Of a stretch of DNA of 64,000 nucleotides, positions 52,736 to 61,118 are shown one piece after another (position 1 is the stretch's first letter; each line of letters begins with the position of its first letter). The translations under genes and the position numbers were made by a program. Source of the stretch: Streptomyces sp. NBC_01231 (GTDB lineage: Bacteria; Actinomycetota; Actinomycetes; Streptomycetales; Streptomycetaceae); contig CP108521.1 of NCBI GenBank assembly GCA_035999765.1, positions 7,440,001 through 7,504,000 on the forward strand. The letters run 5' to 3'. The notes under the pieces were generated by a model. It ran no database searches. It saw only the letters and a program-made list of their open reading frames with translations, and was not told the origin of the DNA.

Positions 52736-53197
52736 CTAGGCCGCCGCCCGCGCGGCCTCCAGCGCCTCCGCCAGCCGCTCCGGCTCACGCGTGGACAGGT
52801 ACAGGTACGGCGTCGGATCCTCGGGGTCCGTGACCTCCACACGCAGCGCGGTGGGGATGTAGGAGCGCAGCAGCAGAAACGCCCGGGTGTCGGCCTTGTA
52901 CGTGCGCCAGGCGCTCGCCTCCGCCGCGTCCAGGACCTCCGCGTCGCCCAGCGCCGACACCGGGATCTTCGCCTCGCCCGCGATCAGGAAGCCGCCCTGG
53001 ACCCGGATGCGCAGCGAGCCGTACGCGCTGGCCACGACCGCCGCCGCGGCGGTGCCGCCGACCAGGCCGCCGAGCATCGGCAGGGTGCCGAAGGGCAGCA
53101 GGATCAGGGCCATCGAGACCCCGACCAGGAAGGAGATCAACCACCAGGTGCGGGGGGTGGTGAGGCGTTCTTCGTACGGGGCGGCGGAGAGCTGCAT
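52736..53197 (-). CDS. DUF3093 family membrane protein
   Basis: This 153-residue protein has two membrane helices near the N-terminus (TWWLISFLVGVSMALILLPF; LGGLVGGTAAAAVVASAYG) and a beta-rich cytoplasmic domain (LRIRVQGGFLIAGEAKIPVSAL ... TPYLYLSTREPERLAEAL). It matches DUF3093, conserved in actinobacteria beside dut. No known function. Divergent from the thioesterase gene. Confidence 0.88.
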   Translation of the reverse strand: MQLSAAPYEERLTTPRTWWLISFLVGVSMALILLPFGTLPMLGGLVGGTAAAAVVASAYGSLRIRVQGGFLIAGEAKIPVSALGDAEVLDAAEASAWRTYKADTRAFLLLRSYIPTALRVEVTDPEDPTPYLYLSTREPERLAEALEAARAAA

Positions 53198-53241
53198 GAA
53201 GGCAAGCTTGGCACGGTGTCGGGATCGCGCCGACGCGCGGG

Positions 53242-53255
53242 TAAGGTCTGCGGCT
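53242..53255 (+). promoter_or_regulatory. -10 box for a leaderless transcript
   Basis: TAAGGT (53242-53247) ends eight bases before GTG 53256. No better ribosome binding site is present. Confidence 0.4.
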
Positions 53256-53840
53256 GTGAGTCGTAGTTCCGCCGCTGTTGAGCCGCCCGCCGACGCCGTG
53301 AGGCCGGTGCGTCATCCTGACGCGCCCGCGCCCGGTGAGCTGCTGGGCGAGCACTACGGCCAGTGCTTCGGCTGCGGCGGCGAACAGCCCCACGGACTGC
53401 ACCTCCAGGCGCGGGCCGGCGAGGGGGTGCGGGTGACCGCCGAGTTCACCGTGCGCCCCGCCCACCAGGGAGCACCGGGCCTTGCGCACGGCGGGGTGCT
53501 CGCGAGCGCCCTGGACGAGACCCTCGGATCGCTGAACTGGCTGCTGCGGACGATCGCCGTGACCGGGCGGCTGGAGACCGACTTCGTGCGGCCGGTCCCG
53601 GTGGACACCGTGCTGCACCTGGAGGCCGAGGTGACGGCCGTGGCCGGGCGGAAGATCTACTCGGCCGCCACCGGTCGGATCGGCGGCCCCGACGGCCCCG
53701 TCGCCATCCGGGCCGACGCCCTCTTCATCGAGGTGAAGGTCGACCACTTCGTCGACAACGGCCGCCCGGAGGAGATCCGGGCCGCCATGAACGACCCGGA
53801 CCAGACCCGGCGTGCCCGTGCCTTCGAGGTGAACCCGTGA
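53256..53840 (+). CDS. PaaI-type hotdog thioesterase
   Basis: This 194-residue hotdog-fold protein of the 4HBT/PaaI type carries the catalytic-region motif GLAHGGVLASALDETLG, in which the D/E pair after HGG is typical. It also has the early CFGCGGEQPHGLHL box shared by actinobacterial acyl-CoA thioesterases. Substrate unknown. It overlaps dut by four bases (GTGA) and is therefore co-translated with it. Confidence 0.9.
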   Translation: MSRSSAAVEPPADAVRPVRHPDAPAPGELLGEHYGQCFGCGGEQPHGLHLQARAGEGVRVTAEFTVRPAHQGAPGLAHGGVLASALDETLGSLNWLLRTIAVTGRLETDFVRPVPVDTVLHLEAEVTAVAGRKIYSAATGRIGGPDGPVAIRADALFIEVKVDHFVDNGRPEEIRAAMNDPDQTRRARAFEVNP

Positions 53841-54397
53841 GCCGTGAGCCCCGTCAAGAACTCGCCGTGCTGATCCGGCGCGTGGACCCCGATGTACCGC
53901 TTCCGGCGTACGCACATCCTGGTGACGCGGGAGCCGATCTGCGCACCACCGAGAGCTGTGAACTGAAGCCGGGCGAGCGAGTCGTGCTGCCCACCGGAGT
54001 GTCTGTCGCGCTCCCGGAGGGGTACGCGGCGTTCGTGCACCCGCGTTCCGGTCTCGCCGCCCGCTGCGGTGTCGCTCTCGTGAATGCCCCGGGGACGGTT
54101 GATGCCGGGTACCGTGGGGAGATCAAGGTGATCGTGGTGAATCTCGACCCGCGCGAGTCCGTGCGGTTCGAGCGCTTCGACCGGATTGCCCAACTGGTCG
54201 TCCAGCAGGTCGAGAGGGTCCGCTTCCAGGAGGTCGCGGAGCTTCCCGGCTCGGCACGGGCCGAGGGGGGCTTCGGGTCCACCGGAGGCCATGCCGCGGT
54301 GGACGACGGGAGCGGCACAAGCGGTCATGCCGCCGTGGGCGGCGCGACGGGTGGGAATCGATACGCTTCGGTCGTATCTGACCGGGAAGGACAGTGA
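53837..54397 (+). CDS. dut: dUTP diphosphatase
   Basis: This 186-residue trimeric dUTPase hydrolyses dUTP to dUMP and keeps uracil out of DNA. All five family motifs are visible: AHPGDAGADL, PRSGLA, GTVDAGYRGEI, RFDRIAQLVV and the C-terminal P-loop-like GGFGSTGG. After motif five there is an extra 35-residue Gly/Ser/Ala-rich tail, longer than in most dUTPases. It overlaps the thioesterase gene (GTGA) and lies one base upstream of the DUF3710 gene. Confidence 0.95.
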   Translation: MSREPRQELAVLIRRVDPDVPLPAYAHPGDAGADLRTTESCELKPGERVVLPTGVSVALPEGYAAFVHPRSGLAARCGVALVNAPGTVDAGYRGEIKVIVVNLDPRESVRFERFDRIAQLVVQQVERVRFQEVAELPGSARAEGGFGSTGGHAAVDDGSGTSGHAAVGGATGGNRYASVVSDREGQ

Positions 54398-54398
54398 C

Positions 54399-55160
54399 GT
54401 GTTCGGACGTCGCAAGAAGAAGGGTGCCGCCGAGGACGCGGCCGGCGAGGCCGAGCAGGTCGTCGACAGTGTCGACGCTGAGGCGGACGAGGCAGAGGAC
54501 ACGCGTGAGCGCGTGCGGCTCGAACCGGAACCGCGGCCGGACGGGCCGTGGGACAGCTCCGAGGTCCGTGACCCGGCCGAGGGCCGGGTGGACCTGGGCG
54601 GTCTGTTCGTGCCGGGCGTCGAAGGCATGGAGCTGCGGGTCGAGGTCGCGGGCGACGCGATCGTCGCGGCGACCGTCGTGCTGCGCGACAGTGCCATCCA
54701 GTTGCAGGCCTTCGCCGCGCCCAAGCGCGAGGGCATCTGGGGTGAGGTGCGCGAGGAGATCGGTTCCGGCATCACCCAGCAGGGCGGCATCGTCGACGAG
54801 GTCGAGGGTCAGCTGGGCTGGGAGCTGCGTGCGCAGGTGCCGGTGCAGCTGCCGGACGGCACGAGCGGTTACCAGGTGGTGCGGTTCGTCGGTGTGGACG
54901 GTGCCCGCTGGTTCCTGCGCGGGGTGATCTCGGGCCAGGGCGCGGTACAGCCGCAGGCAGCCGGTCTGCTGGAGCAGATCTTCCGGGACACGGTCGTGGT
55001 CCGCGGCGAGGGCCCGATGGCGCCCCGCGACCCGATCGTCCTGAAGCTGCCGAACGACGCCCAGATGGTTCCCGAGGGCGTCCAGCAGGAGGAGGGCTCC
55101 CGCTTCTCCGGTGGCATGGGGCAGCTGCAGCGCGGCCCGGAGATCACCGAGGTGCGCTGA
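54399..55160 (+). CDS. DUF3710 family protein
   Basis: This 253-residue conserved actinobacterial protein has a basic first segment (MFGRRKKKGAAED) and an acidic disordered region (about 15-55). A compact domain follows (VDLGGLFVPGVEGMELRVEV ... FAAPKREGIWGEVREEI ... GARWFLRGVISGQGA). Function unknown; in most relatives it is followed by an OB-fold protein gene, which here lies beyond kdpDE. GTG 54399 has GGAAGGA at seven bases. An intrinsic terminator follows. Confidence 0.9.
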   Translation: MFGRRKKKGAAEDAAGEAEQVVDSVDAEADEAEDTRERVRLEPEPRPDGPWDSSEVRDPAEGRVDLGGLFVPGVEGMELRVEVAGDAIVAATVVLRDSAIQLQAFAAPKREGIWGEVREEIGSGITQQGGIVDEVEGQLGWELRAQVPVQLPDGTSGYQVVRFVGVDGARWFLRGVISGQGAVQPQAAGLLEQIFRDTVVVRGEGPMAPRDPIVLKLPNDAQMVPEGVQQEEGSRFSGGMGQLQRGPEITEVR

Positions 55161-55214
55161 GCTTCATAGCGCCACGCAGAGGGCCGGGTCGTCGGGTCCC
55201 TCGGAAAGCCAAGG

Positions 55215-55247
55215 AGGGCCGCATTCCCACGGGGGTGCGGCCCTTTT
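55215..55247 (+). terminator. Intrinsic terminator after the DUF3710 gene
   Basis: Stem AGGGCCGCA/TGCGGCCCT with a 12-base loop, followed by TTTC; the last stem base begins a run of four T. Confidence 0.85.
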
Positions 55248-55319
55248 CGCGCGGGAACCGTGTGCTTCCCCGAAGCGTTGAAGTGCCGGGCGACGCTTGT
55301 GAGATCGGGACAAGGGATC

Positions 55320-55665
55320 GCTCTCAGGGGCGGCCCGGTCCGGCAAGACCACGCTCCTGAACATCGTCGGCGGACTCGACAGGCCCGGCGCGGGCCGGGT
55401 CCCGGTCGAAGTGCGACCTCGCGGAGCTGGGCGAGGACGGTCTCCTCGCGCTGCGCCGGGACCGCGTCGGCTTCGTCTTCCAGTCCTTCGTGCTCGTCCC
55501 GATCCTCACGGCCGCCGAGAAGGTCGCCGTGCTGCTGAGGCCGTTCTACGCAGTGAGCGGGTCACCGCGCCGGTCGCGACGCACGACGCCAACCTGCTGG
55601 ACCTCGCCGACCGGGTGCTGGAGCCGCGCGACGCGAAAACGGGTAGATCGTCCAGGGTGACCGCC
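55320..55665 (+). pseudogene. Decayed ABC transporter ATP-binding gene (MacB/LolD type)
   Basis: Fragments of one ABC ATPase follow each other in different frames. A Walker A region (ARSGKTTLLNIVGGLDRPGAGRV) starts at 55333. After a frame change comes DLAELGEDGLLALRRDRVGFVFQSF...LVPILTAAEKVAVLL, the Q-loop part. A jump then leads directly to VTAPVATHDANLLDLADRVLE, the H-loop part. The signature and Walker B section between them is deleted, and no start or permease gene remains. It lies between the DUF3710 terminator and kdpD. Confidence 0.85.
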
Positions 55666-55796
55666 TCCCCGCCGGTGCCGGGCGTCAGGGTTGCGTCAAA
55701 GACGGCCTCCGGGGCAGTCCGGACCCCATTTGTTGCGATTATCGGCCGTAAGGTCGACGCTGCGCAGTCAGCGTGGACCCGGAAGACAATGAGGCC

Positions 55797-58343
55797 ATGG
55801 GACGCGGCAAGCTTCGGATCTACCTCGGTGCGGCACCGGGCGTCGGCAAGACCTACGCGATGCTGTCCGAGGCGCACCGCCGTGTCGAACGCGGTACCGA
55901 CTGCGTGATCGCCTTCGTGGAGCATCACGACCGGCCGCGCACCGAGGTGATGCTGCACGGGCTGGAACAGATCCCACGCAGCGAGCTGGAGTACCGCGGC
56001 GGGTCCTTCACCGAGATGGACGTCGACGCCGTCCTCACCAGACGGCCCGGGGTCGCCCTCGTGGACGAACTCGCCCACACCAACATCCCCGGCTCCCGCA
56101 ACGCCAAGCGCTGGCAGGACGTGGCGGAGCTGCTGGCCGCCGGGATCGACGTGGTCAGCACCGTCAACATCCAGCACCTGGAGTCGCTGGGGGACGTCGT
56201 CGAGTCGATAACGGGCGTACGGCAGCAGGAGACCGTGCCGGACGAACTGGTGCGGCGGGCGGACCAGATCGAGCTGGTCGACATGTCGCCGCAGGCGCTG
56301 CGCCGACGGATGGCGCACGGCAACATCTACCAGCCGGACAAGGTCGACGCGGCCCTGTCGAACTACTTCCGGCCCGGGAACCTCACCGCGCTGCGGGAAC
56401 TGGCGCTGCTGTGGGTGGCCGACCGGGTCGACGAGTACCTCAAGCAGTACCGCAGCGAGCACCGGGTCTCGAAGATCTGGGGCTCGCGCGAGCGGATCGT
56501 GGTCGGGCTGACCGGCGGCCCCGAGGGGCGAACGCTCATCCGCCGTGCCGCGCGGCTCGCGGAGAAGGGTGCCGGCGGCGAGGTGCTGGCCGTCTACATA
56601 GCCCGCAGCGACGGTCTGACCTCGGCCTCGCCCAAGGAACTGGCCGTGCAGCGCACGCTCGTCGAGGACCTGGGCGGCACCTTCCACCATGTGGTGGGCG
56701 ACGACATACCGGCCGCGCTGCTGGACTTCGCGCGCGGTGTGAACGCCACCCAGATCATCCTCGGCTCCTCACGCCGCAAGACCTGGCAGTACGTCTTCGG
56801 ACCGGGTGTCGGCGCCACCGTGGCCCGGGAGTCGGGACCCGACCTCGACGTGCACATCGTCACCCACGAGGAGGTCGCCAAGGGGCGCGGACTGCCCGTG
56901 ACGCGGGGTGCGCGACTGGGCCGGGCCCGGATCCTGTGGGGCTGGCTGGTCGGCGTGGGCGGCCCGGCGGCCATGGCGGTCCTGCTCTCCCGGGTGGACC
57001 TCGGCCTCGCCAACGACATGCTGCTGTTCCTCGCGGTGACGGTGGCGGCGGCCCTGCTCGGCGGGCTTCTCCCGGCGCTGGCGTCGGCCGCGGTCGGATC
57101 CCTGTTGCTCAACTACTTCTACACACCGCCCCTGCACCGCTGGACCATCGCCGACCCGAAGAACATCGTCGCCATCGTGATCTTCGTGGGCGTCGGCATC
57201 TCGGTGGCCTCCGTCGTCGATCTCGCCGCCCGCCGCACCCACCAGGCGGCCAGACTGCGGGCCGAGTCGGAGATCCTGTCCTTCCTCGCGGGCAACGTGC
57301 TGCGCGGCGAGACCGGCCTGGAGGAGCTCCTGGAGCGGGTCCGGGAGACCTTCGGCATGGAGTCGGCGGCTCTTCTGGAACGGGCGGGCGACGTCGACCC
57401 GTGGATCTGCGCGAGCCGGGTCGGCCCTGGGCGGCCCGTGGAGCGGCCCGAGGAGGCGGACGTCGACGTTCCGGTCGGGGACCACCTGGCGCTCGCGCTG
57501 ACCGGCCGGGTATTGCCCGCCGAGGACCGCCGGGTGCTGGCCGCCTTCGCCGCCCAGGCGGCCGTCGTACTCGACCGCAGCAGGCTCCAGGAGGAGGCCG
57601 GCCGGGCGCGGGCGCTCGCCGAGGGCAACCGGATCCGAACCGCGCTGCTGGCCGCCGTCAGTCATGACCTCCGTACACCGCTGGCCGGGATCAAGGCCGC
57701 GGTCTCGTCGCTGCGGTCCGACGACGTGGCGTGGTCCGAGGAGGACCGGGCCGAGCTGCTGGAGGGCATCGAGGACGGTGCCGACCGGCTCGACCACCTG
57801 GTGGGCAATCTGCTGGACATGTCCCGCCTGCAGACCGGCACGGTCGCCCCGCTGATCCGGGAGATAGACCTCGACGAGGTGGTGCCGATGGCGCTCGGCG
57901 GGGTGCCCGAGGGCAGCGCCGACCTGGACATCCCGGAGACGCTGCCCATGGTGGCGGTGGACCCCGGGCTGCTGGAGCGGTCGGTGGCCAACCTGGTGGA
58001 GAACGGCGTCAAGTACAGCCCGGCCGGGCGGCCCGTCCTGGTGTCCGCCAGCGCCATCGCCGACCGGGTCGAGGTCCGGGTGGTCGACCGCGGGCCGGGA
58101 GTCCCGGACGCGGCCAAAGAACGTATATTCGAACCCTTCCAGCGCTACGGCGACGCCCCGCGCGGGGCCGGCGTGGGACTGGGCCTCGCCGTGGCACGCG
58201 GGTTCGCGGAGGCCATGGGCGGCACGCTGGACGCCGAGGACACGCCCGGGGGCGGCCTCACCATGGTGCTCACGCTCCGGGCGGCCGGATCGCCCCCGGC
58301 GCAACTCCAGCCGGTGGAACCAGAAAGGCGGGTGACATGGTGA
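55797..58343 (+). CDS. kdpD: Osmosensitive K+ sensor histidine kinase KdpD
   Basis: This 848-residue kinase has an N-terminal KdpD domain with Walker A-like GAAPGVGKT (residues 10-18) and VDELAHTNIPGSRN, then a UspA-like domain (about 225-365; VVGLTGGPEGRTLIRRAARLA). Four membrane helices (about 380-490) and a GAF-like segment follow. The H box AVSHDLRTPLAGIKAAVSSL and an HATPase domain (NLVENGVKYSPAG, GAGVGLGLAVARGFAE) complete it. It responds to K+ limitation and activates kdpFABC in other bacteria; no kdpFABC genes are in this window. ATG 55797 is the family-like start; GTG 55773 is eight codons upstream. It overlaps kdpE by seven bases. Confidence 0.94.
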   Translation: MGRGKLRIYLGAAPGVGKTYAMLSEAHRRVERGTDCVIAFVEHHDRPRTEVMLHGLEQIPRSELEYRGGSFTEMDVDAVLTRRPGVALVDELAHTNIPGSRNAKRWQDVAELLAAGIDVVSTVNIQHLESLGDVVESITGVRQQETVPDELVRRADQIELVDMSPQALRRRMAHGNIYQPDKVDAALSNYFRPGNLTALRELALLWVADRVDEYLKQYRSEHRVSKIWGSRERIVVGLTGGPEGRTLIRRAARLAEKGAGGEVLAVYIARSDGLTSASPKELAVQRTLVEDLGGTFHHVVGDDIPAALLDFARGVNATQIILGSSRRKTWQYVFGPGVGATVARESGPDLDVHIVTHEEVAKGRGLPVTRGARLGRARILWGWLVGVGGPAAMAVLLSRVDLGLANDMLLFLAVTVAAALLGGLLPALASAAVGSLLLNYFYTPPLHRWTIADPKNIVAIVIFVGVGISVASVVDLAARRTHQAARLRAESEILSFLAGNVLRGETGLEELLERVRETFGMESAALLERAGDVDPWICASRVGPGRPVERPEEADVDVPVGDHLALALTGRVLPAEDRRVLAAFAAQAAVVLDRSRLQEEAGRARALAEGNRIRTALLAAVSHDLRTPLAGIKAAVSSLRSDDVAWSEEDRAELLEGIEDGADRLDHLVGNLLDMSRLQTGTVAPLIREIDLDEVVPMALGGVPEGSADLDIPETLPMVAVDPGLLERSVANLVENGVKYSPAGRPVLVSASAIADRVEVRVVDRGPGVPDAAKERIFEPFQRYGDAPRGAGVGLGLAVARGFAEAMGGTLDAEDTPGGGLTMVLTLRAAGSPPAQLQPVEPERRVTW

Positions 58344-59053
58344 GCGTGACCGGGGGAACTCCCCAAACCCCCACGAGGGTGTTGGTCATCGACGACGAGC
58401 CGCAGATCGTGCGCGCCCTCGTGATCAACCTCAAGGCACGTCGGTACGAGGTCGACGCGGCGTACGACGGAGCAACCGCCCTCCAGGTCGCCGCCGCCCG
58501 CCACCCGGACGTGGTGGTGCTCGACCTGGGCCTGCCCGACATGGACGGCGTCGAGGTGATCAAGGGGCTACGCGGCTGGACCCGGGTGCCGATCCTGGTG
58601 CTGTCCGCCCGGCACTCCTCCGACGAGAAGGTCGAGGCGCTGGACGCGGGCGCCGACGACTACGTCACCAAGCCCTTCGGCATGGACGAACTGCTGGCCA
58701 GACTGCGGGCCGCGGTCCGGCGCGCCGAGCCCAACGGGGGCGGCGAGGGCGAGGCGCTGGTGGAGACCGACGAGTTCACCGTCGACCTGGCCGCGAAGAA
58801 GGTCCAGCGGCACGGCAGGGACGTCCGGCTGACGCCCACGGAGTGGCATCTGCTGGAGGTGCTGGTGCGCAACGACGGCCGGCTGGTCAGCCAGAAGCAG
58901 CTGCTGCAGGAGGTGTGGGGGCCGTCGTACGGGACGGAGACGAACTATCTGCGGGTGTACATGGCCCAACTGCGCAGAAAGCTGGAGGCGGACCCGTCGC
59001 ACCCGAAGCACTTCATCACGGAGCCGGGGATGGGGTACCGGTTCGAGAGGTGA
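58337..59053 (+). CDS. kdpE: Response regulator KdpE (OmpR family)
   Basis: This 238-residue regulator has a receiver domain (VLVIDDEPQIVRAL, phospho-acceptor Asp in VVVLDLGLPDMDG, YVTKPFGMDELLARLRA) and an OmpR-type winged helix (LTPTEWHLLEVLVRNDGRLVSQKQLLQEVWG, YLRVYMAQLRRKLE). It is coupled to kdpD by a seven-base overlap, and AAAGG lies upstream of the ATG. The last 25 bases of coding sequence are nearly duplicated 83 bases downstream. Confidence 0.94.
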   Translation: MVSVTGGTPQTPTRVLVIDDEPQIVRALVINLKARRYEVDAAYDGATALQVAAARHPDVVVLDLGLPDMDGVEVIKGLRGWTRVPILVLSARHSSDEKVEALDAGADDYVTKPFGMDELLARLRAAVRRAEPNGGGEGEALVETDEFTVDLAAKKVQRHGRDVRLTPTEWHLLEVLVRNDGRLVSQKQLLQEVWGPSYGTETNYLRVYMAQLRRKLEADPSHPKHFITEPGMGYRFER

Positions 59054-59128
59054 GCCGCGCGTCGGCCGGGGGGCCTGGGGTTGTCCCCCGGGAGGAGTAT
59101 CAGGAGCCGGGGATGGGGTCCCGGTTCG
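59021..59128 (+). repeat. Duplicated kdpE 3' end
   Basis: Two 25-base copies (59021-59045 inside kdpE and 59104-59128 in the following spacer) match at 24 positions. Both are preceded by ATCA. The second copy is in a different frame relative to any ORF and is not translated. Confidence 0.85.
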
Positions 59129-59169
59129 CGGGTCGGGGTCGCGGGTACGTAGCTGTCGGTGGGCCCCGG

Positions 59170-59181
59170 TACGCTTCAGAT
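59170..59181 (+). promoter_or_regulatory. -10 box for a leaderless transcript
   Basis: TACGCT (59170-59175) ends six bases before ATG 59182, and no ribosome binding site is present. Confidence 0.5.
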
Positions 59182-59580
59182 ATGAGTCCTGTTCCTCGTT
59201 CTGAGAAGCCGGTGGGCCGGTTCCGGCGCATGCTCGACCGGCTTTCCTCGTCGCAGGAGGACCTTGAGTCCGAGGAACTGCGGGAGGATGCCGCGACCGC
59301 CGGCTGCACCCGGATCGGTGACTGTCACGACCGTCAGGTCGTCACGGTTACTGGTACCTTGCGCACGGTCACCCTGCGGCCGCGCGCGGGAGTTCCTGCT
59401 CTGGAGGCCGAGCTGTTCGACGGCACCGCCGCCCTGGACGTGGTGTGGCTCGGCAGACGCTCCATAGTGGGCATAGAGCCGGGCCGCAAGCTGATCGCCT
59501 CCGGACGGGTCTCGATGAGCCGGGGCCGCCGGGTGCTTTTCAATCCGAAGTACGAACTGAGACCCCTCGGTAGGGAGTAG
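59182..59580 (+). CDS. OB-fold nucleic acid binding protein
   Basis: This 132-residue protein has a helical N-terminus (FRRMLDRLSSSQEDLESEEL) and an OB-fold (about 45-130; VVTVTGTLRTVTLRPR, ALEAELFDGTAALDVVWLGR, IEPGRKLIASGRVSMSRGRRVLFNPKYEL) like the wedge domain of RecG. A nucleic-acid role is plausible but untested. It is three bases upstream of the DUF3159 gene. In other actinobacteria this gene follows DUF3710 directly; here kdpDE and a pseudogene intervene. Confidence 0.9.
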   Translation: MSPVPRSEKPVGRFRRMLDRLSSSQEDLESEELREDAATAGCTRIGDCHDRQVVTVTGTLRTVTLRPRAGVPALEAELFDGTAALDVVWLGRRSIVGIEPGRKLIASGRVSMSRGRRVLFNPKYELRPLGRE

Positions 59581-59583
59581 CCG

Positions 59584-60345
59584 GTGACGTCGCTCGACAA
59601 GCCGACCCAGGACACGGAGCAGGACGCCCGGGCGGTGACGGAGGCCGCGCTGTTCGAGGCCTTCGGCGGCGTGCGGGGCATGGTCGAGACGGTGCTGCCC
59701 GGCCTGCTGTTCGTCACCATCTACACGATCAACAAGGACCTGCACCTGTCGGCGATCGCCGCGCTCGGTGTGTCCCTGCTGCTGGTTGTGGTCCGTCTGG
59801 TGATGCGGGACACCGTCAAGCACGCCTTCAGCGGTGTCTTCGGCGTGGCCTTCGGCGTCGTCTTCGCGATGATGACCGGCAACGCCAAGGACTTCTATCT
59901 GCCCGGCATGCTCTACACGCTGGGCCTCGGGCTGGCGTACATCATCACCACACTGTGCGGCGTCCCGCTGATCGGGCTCATCCTCGGGCCCGTCTTCAAG
60001 GAGAACCTCTCCTGGCGCACCCGCAACCCGGGGCGCAAGAAGGCCTACGCGAAGGCCAGTTGGGCCTGGGGACTGATCCTGCTCGCCAAGTGCGCGGTTC
60101 TCTTCCCGCTGTACTGGTGGGCCGACACGACGCAGCTGGGCTGGGTGCTGATCGCCCTGAAGATCCCGCCGTTCCTGTTGGCCGTCTGGCTGACCTGGGT
60201 CTTCCTGGCGAAGGCGCCGGCTCCCATCGACGTGTTCGCGGAGATGGAGGCGGAGGAGAAGGCCGCAGAGGAGCGGGCCGCGGAGGAGAGGGCCGCCGCC
60301 ACGGGGAGCGAGTCGAGCGCGGGACGCCACCGTCGGGAGGCGTAG
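59584..60345 (+). CDS. DUF3159 family membrane protein
   Basis: This 253-residue protein has six membrane helices in residues 35-210 (for example VETVLPGLLFVTIYTI, AIAALGVSLLLVVVRLV, VFGVAFGVVFAMM, LIALKIPPFLLAVWLTWVFLA) and a Glu/Ala-rich coiled-coil C-terminus (AEMEAEEKAAEERAAEERAA). It is conserved in actinobacteria between OB-fold and trkA genes, so a link with ion homeostasis is possible but unproven. Confidence 0.9.
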   Translation: MTSLDKPTQDTEQDARAVTEAALFEAFGGVRGMVETVLPGLLFVTIYTINKDLHLSAIAALGVSLLLVVVRLVMRDTVKHAFSGVFGVAFGVVFAMMTGNAKDFYLPGMLYTLGLGLAYIITTLCGVPLIGLILGPVFKENLSWRTRNPGRKKAYAKASWAWGLILLAKCAVLFPLYWWADTTQLGWVLIALKIPPFLLAVWLTWVFLAKAPAPIDVFAEMEAEEKAAEERAAEERAAATGSESSAGRHRREA

Positions 60346-60370
60346 CTCCCGGCGTCGAGCCGGAACGAGT

Positions 60371-60412
60371 CGAGAAGGGGCGCCCTGGGATCTCTCGGGG
60401 CGCCCCTTCTCG
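60371..60412. terminator. Strong bidirectional terminator
   Basis: Perfect 15-base-pair stem (60371-60385 with 60398-60412), 12-base loop, between the convergent DUF3159 and trkA genes. Confidence 0.93.
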
Positions 60413-60440
60413 TCGCTTCTCGTCGTCACCCACGAAGGGC

Positions 60441-61118
60441 TCAGCTCGGCGTTTCCTCCCGGCGGACCGACAGCAGGTCCTCCAGCTGTTCCTCGCGGGC
60501 CTGGGCGGCCACGAAGAGGAGTTCGTCGCCAGCCTCCAGTGAGTCGTCCTGGGTCGGGGTGAGGACTCGGGTGCCGCGGATGATGGTGACCAGGGAGGTG
60601 TCCTCCGGCCACTCCACGTCGCCCACCTGCGTGCCGGCCAGGGCCGACTCCTCGGGCAGCGTCAGTTCGACGAGGTTCGCGTCGCCGTGGCTGAAGCGGA
60701 GCAGGCGGACCAGATCGCCGACGCTGACCGCCTCCTCCACCAGGGCCGACATCAGGCGGGGGGTCGACACGGCGACGTCCACGCCCCAGGACTCGTTGAA
60801 CAGCCACTCGTTCTTCGGGTTGTTCACACGGGCGACGACGCGCGGGACGCCGTACTCCGTCTTCGCCAGCAGGGAGACGACCATGTTGACCTTGTCGTCG
60901 CCGGTCGCGGCGATCACGACGTTGCAGCGCTGCAGCGCCGCCTCGTCCAGGGACGTGATCTCGCAGGCGTCGGCGAGCAGCCACTCCGCCTGCGGGACGC
61001 GCTCGACCGAGATGGCGGTAGGCGCCTTGTCGATGAGAAGGACCTCGTGGCCGTTCTCCAGCAGTTCGCCCGCGATCGAGCGGCCGACCGCACCGGCACC
61101 GGCAATGGCGACCCTCAT
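60441..61118 (-). CDS. TrkA family K+ channel/transport regulator (CeoC-like)
   Basis: This 225-residue protein has an RCK_N Rossmann domain (MRVAIAGAGAVGRSIAGELLENGHEVLLID, with the GxGxxG NAD-binding loop and the following Asp) and an RCK_C domain (about 140-220). It is the regulatory partner of K+ uptake systems and binds NAD(H) or nucleotides such as c-di-AMP (family knowledge). The start overlaps the stop of the upstream trkA paralogue (TGATG). Confidence 0.92.
   Translation of the reverse strand: MRVAIAGAGAVGRSIAGELLENGHEVLLIDKAPTAISVERVPQAEWLLADACEITSLDEAALQRCNVVIAATGDDKVNMVVSLLAKTEYGVPRVVARVNNPKNEWLFNESWGVDVAVSTPRLMSALVEEAVSVGDLVRLLRFSHGDANLVELTLPEESALAGTQVGDVEWPEDTSLVTIIRGTRVLTPTQDDSLEAGDELLFVAAQAREEQLEDLLSVRREETPS

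Noticed and set aside
55260..55538. Plus-strand frame of 92 codons over the ABC remnant
   Set aside because: The ABC motifs are in the two other frames; this frame translates to Arg-rich sequence.
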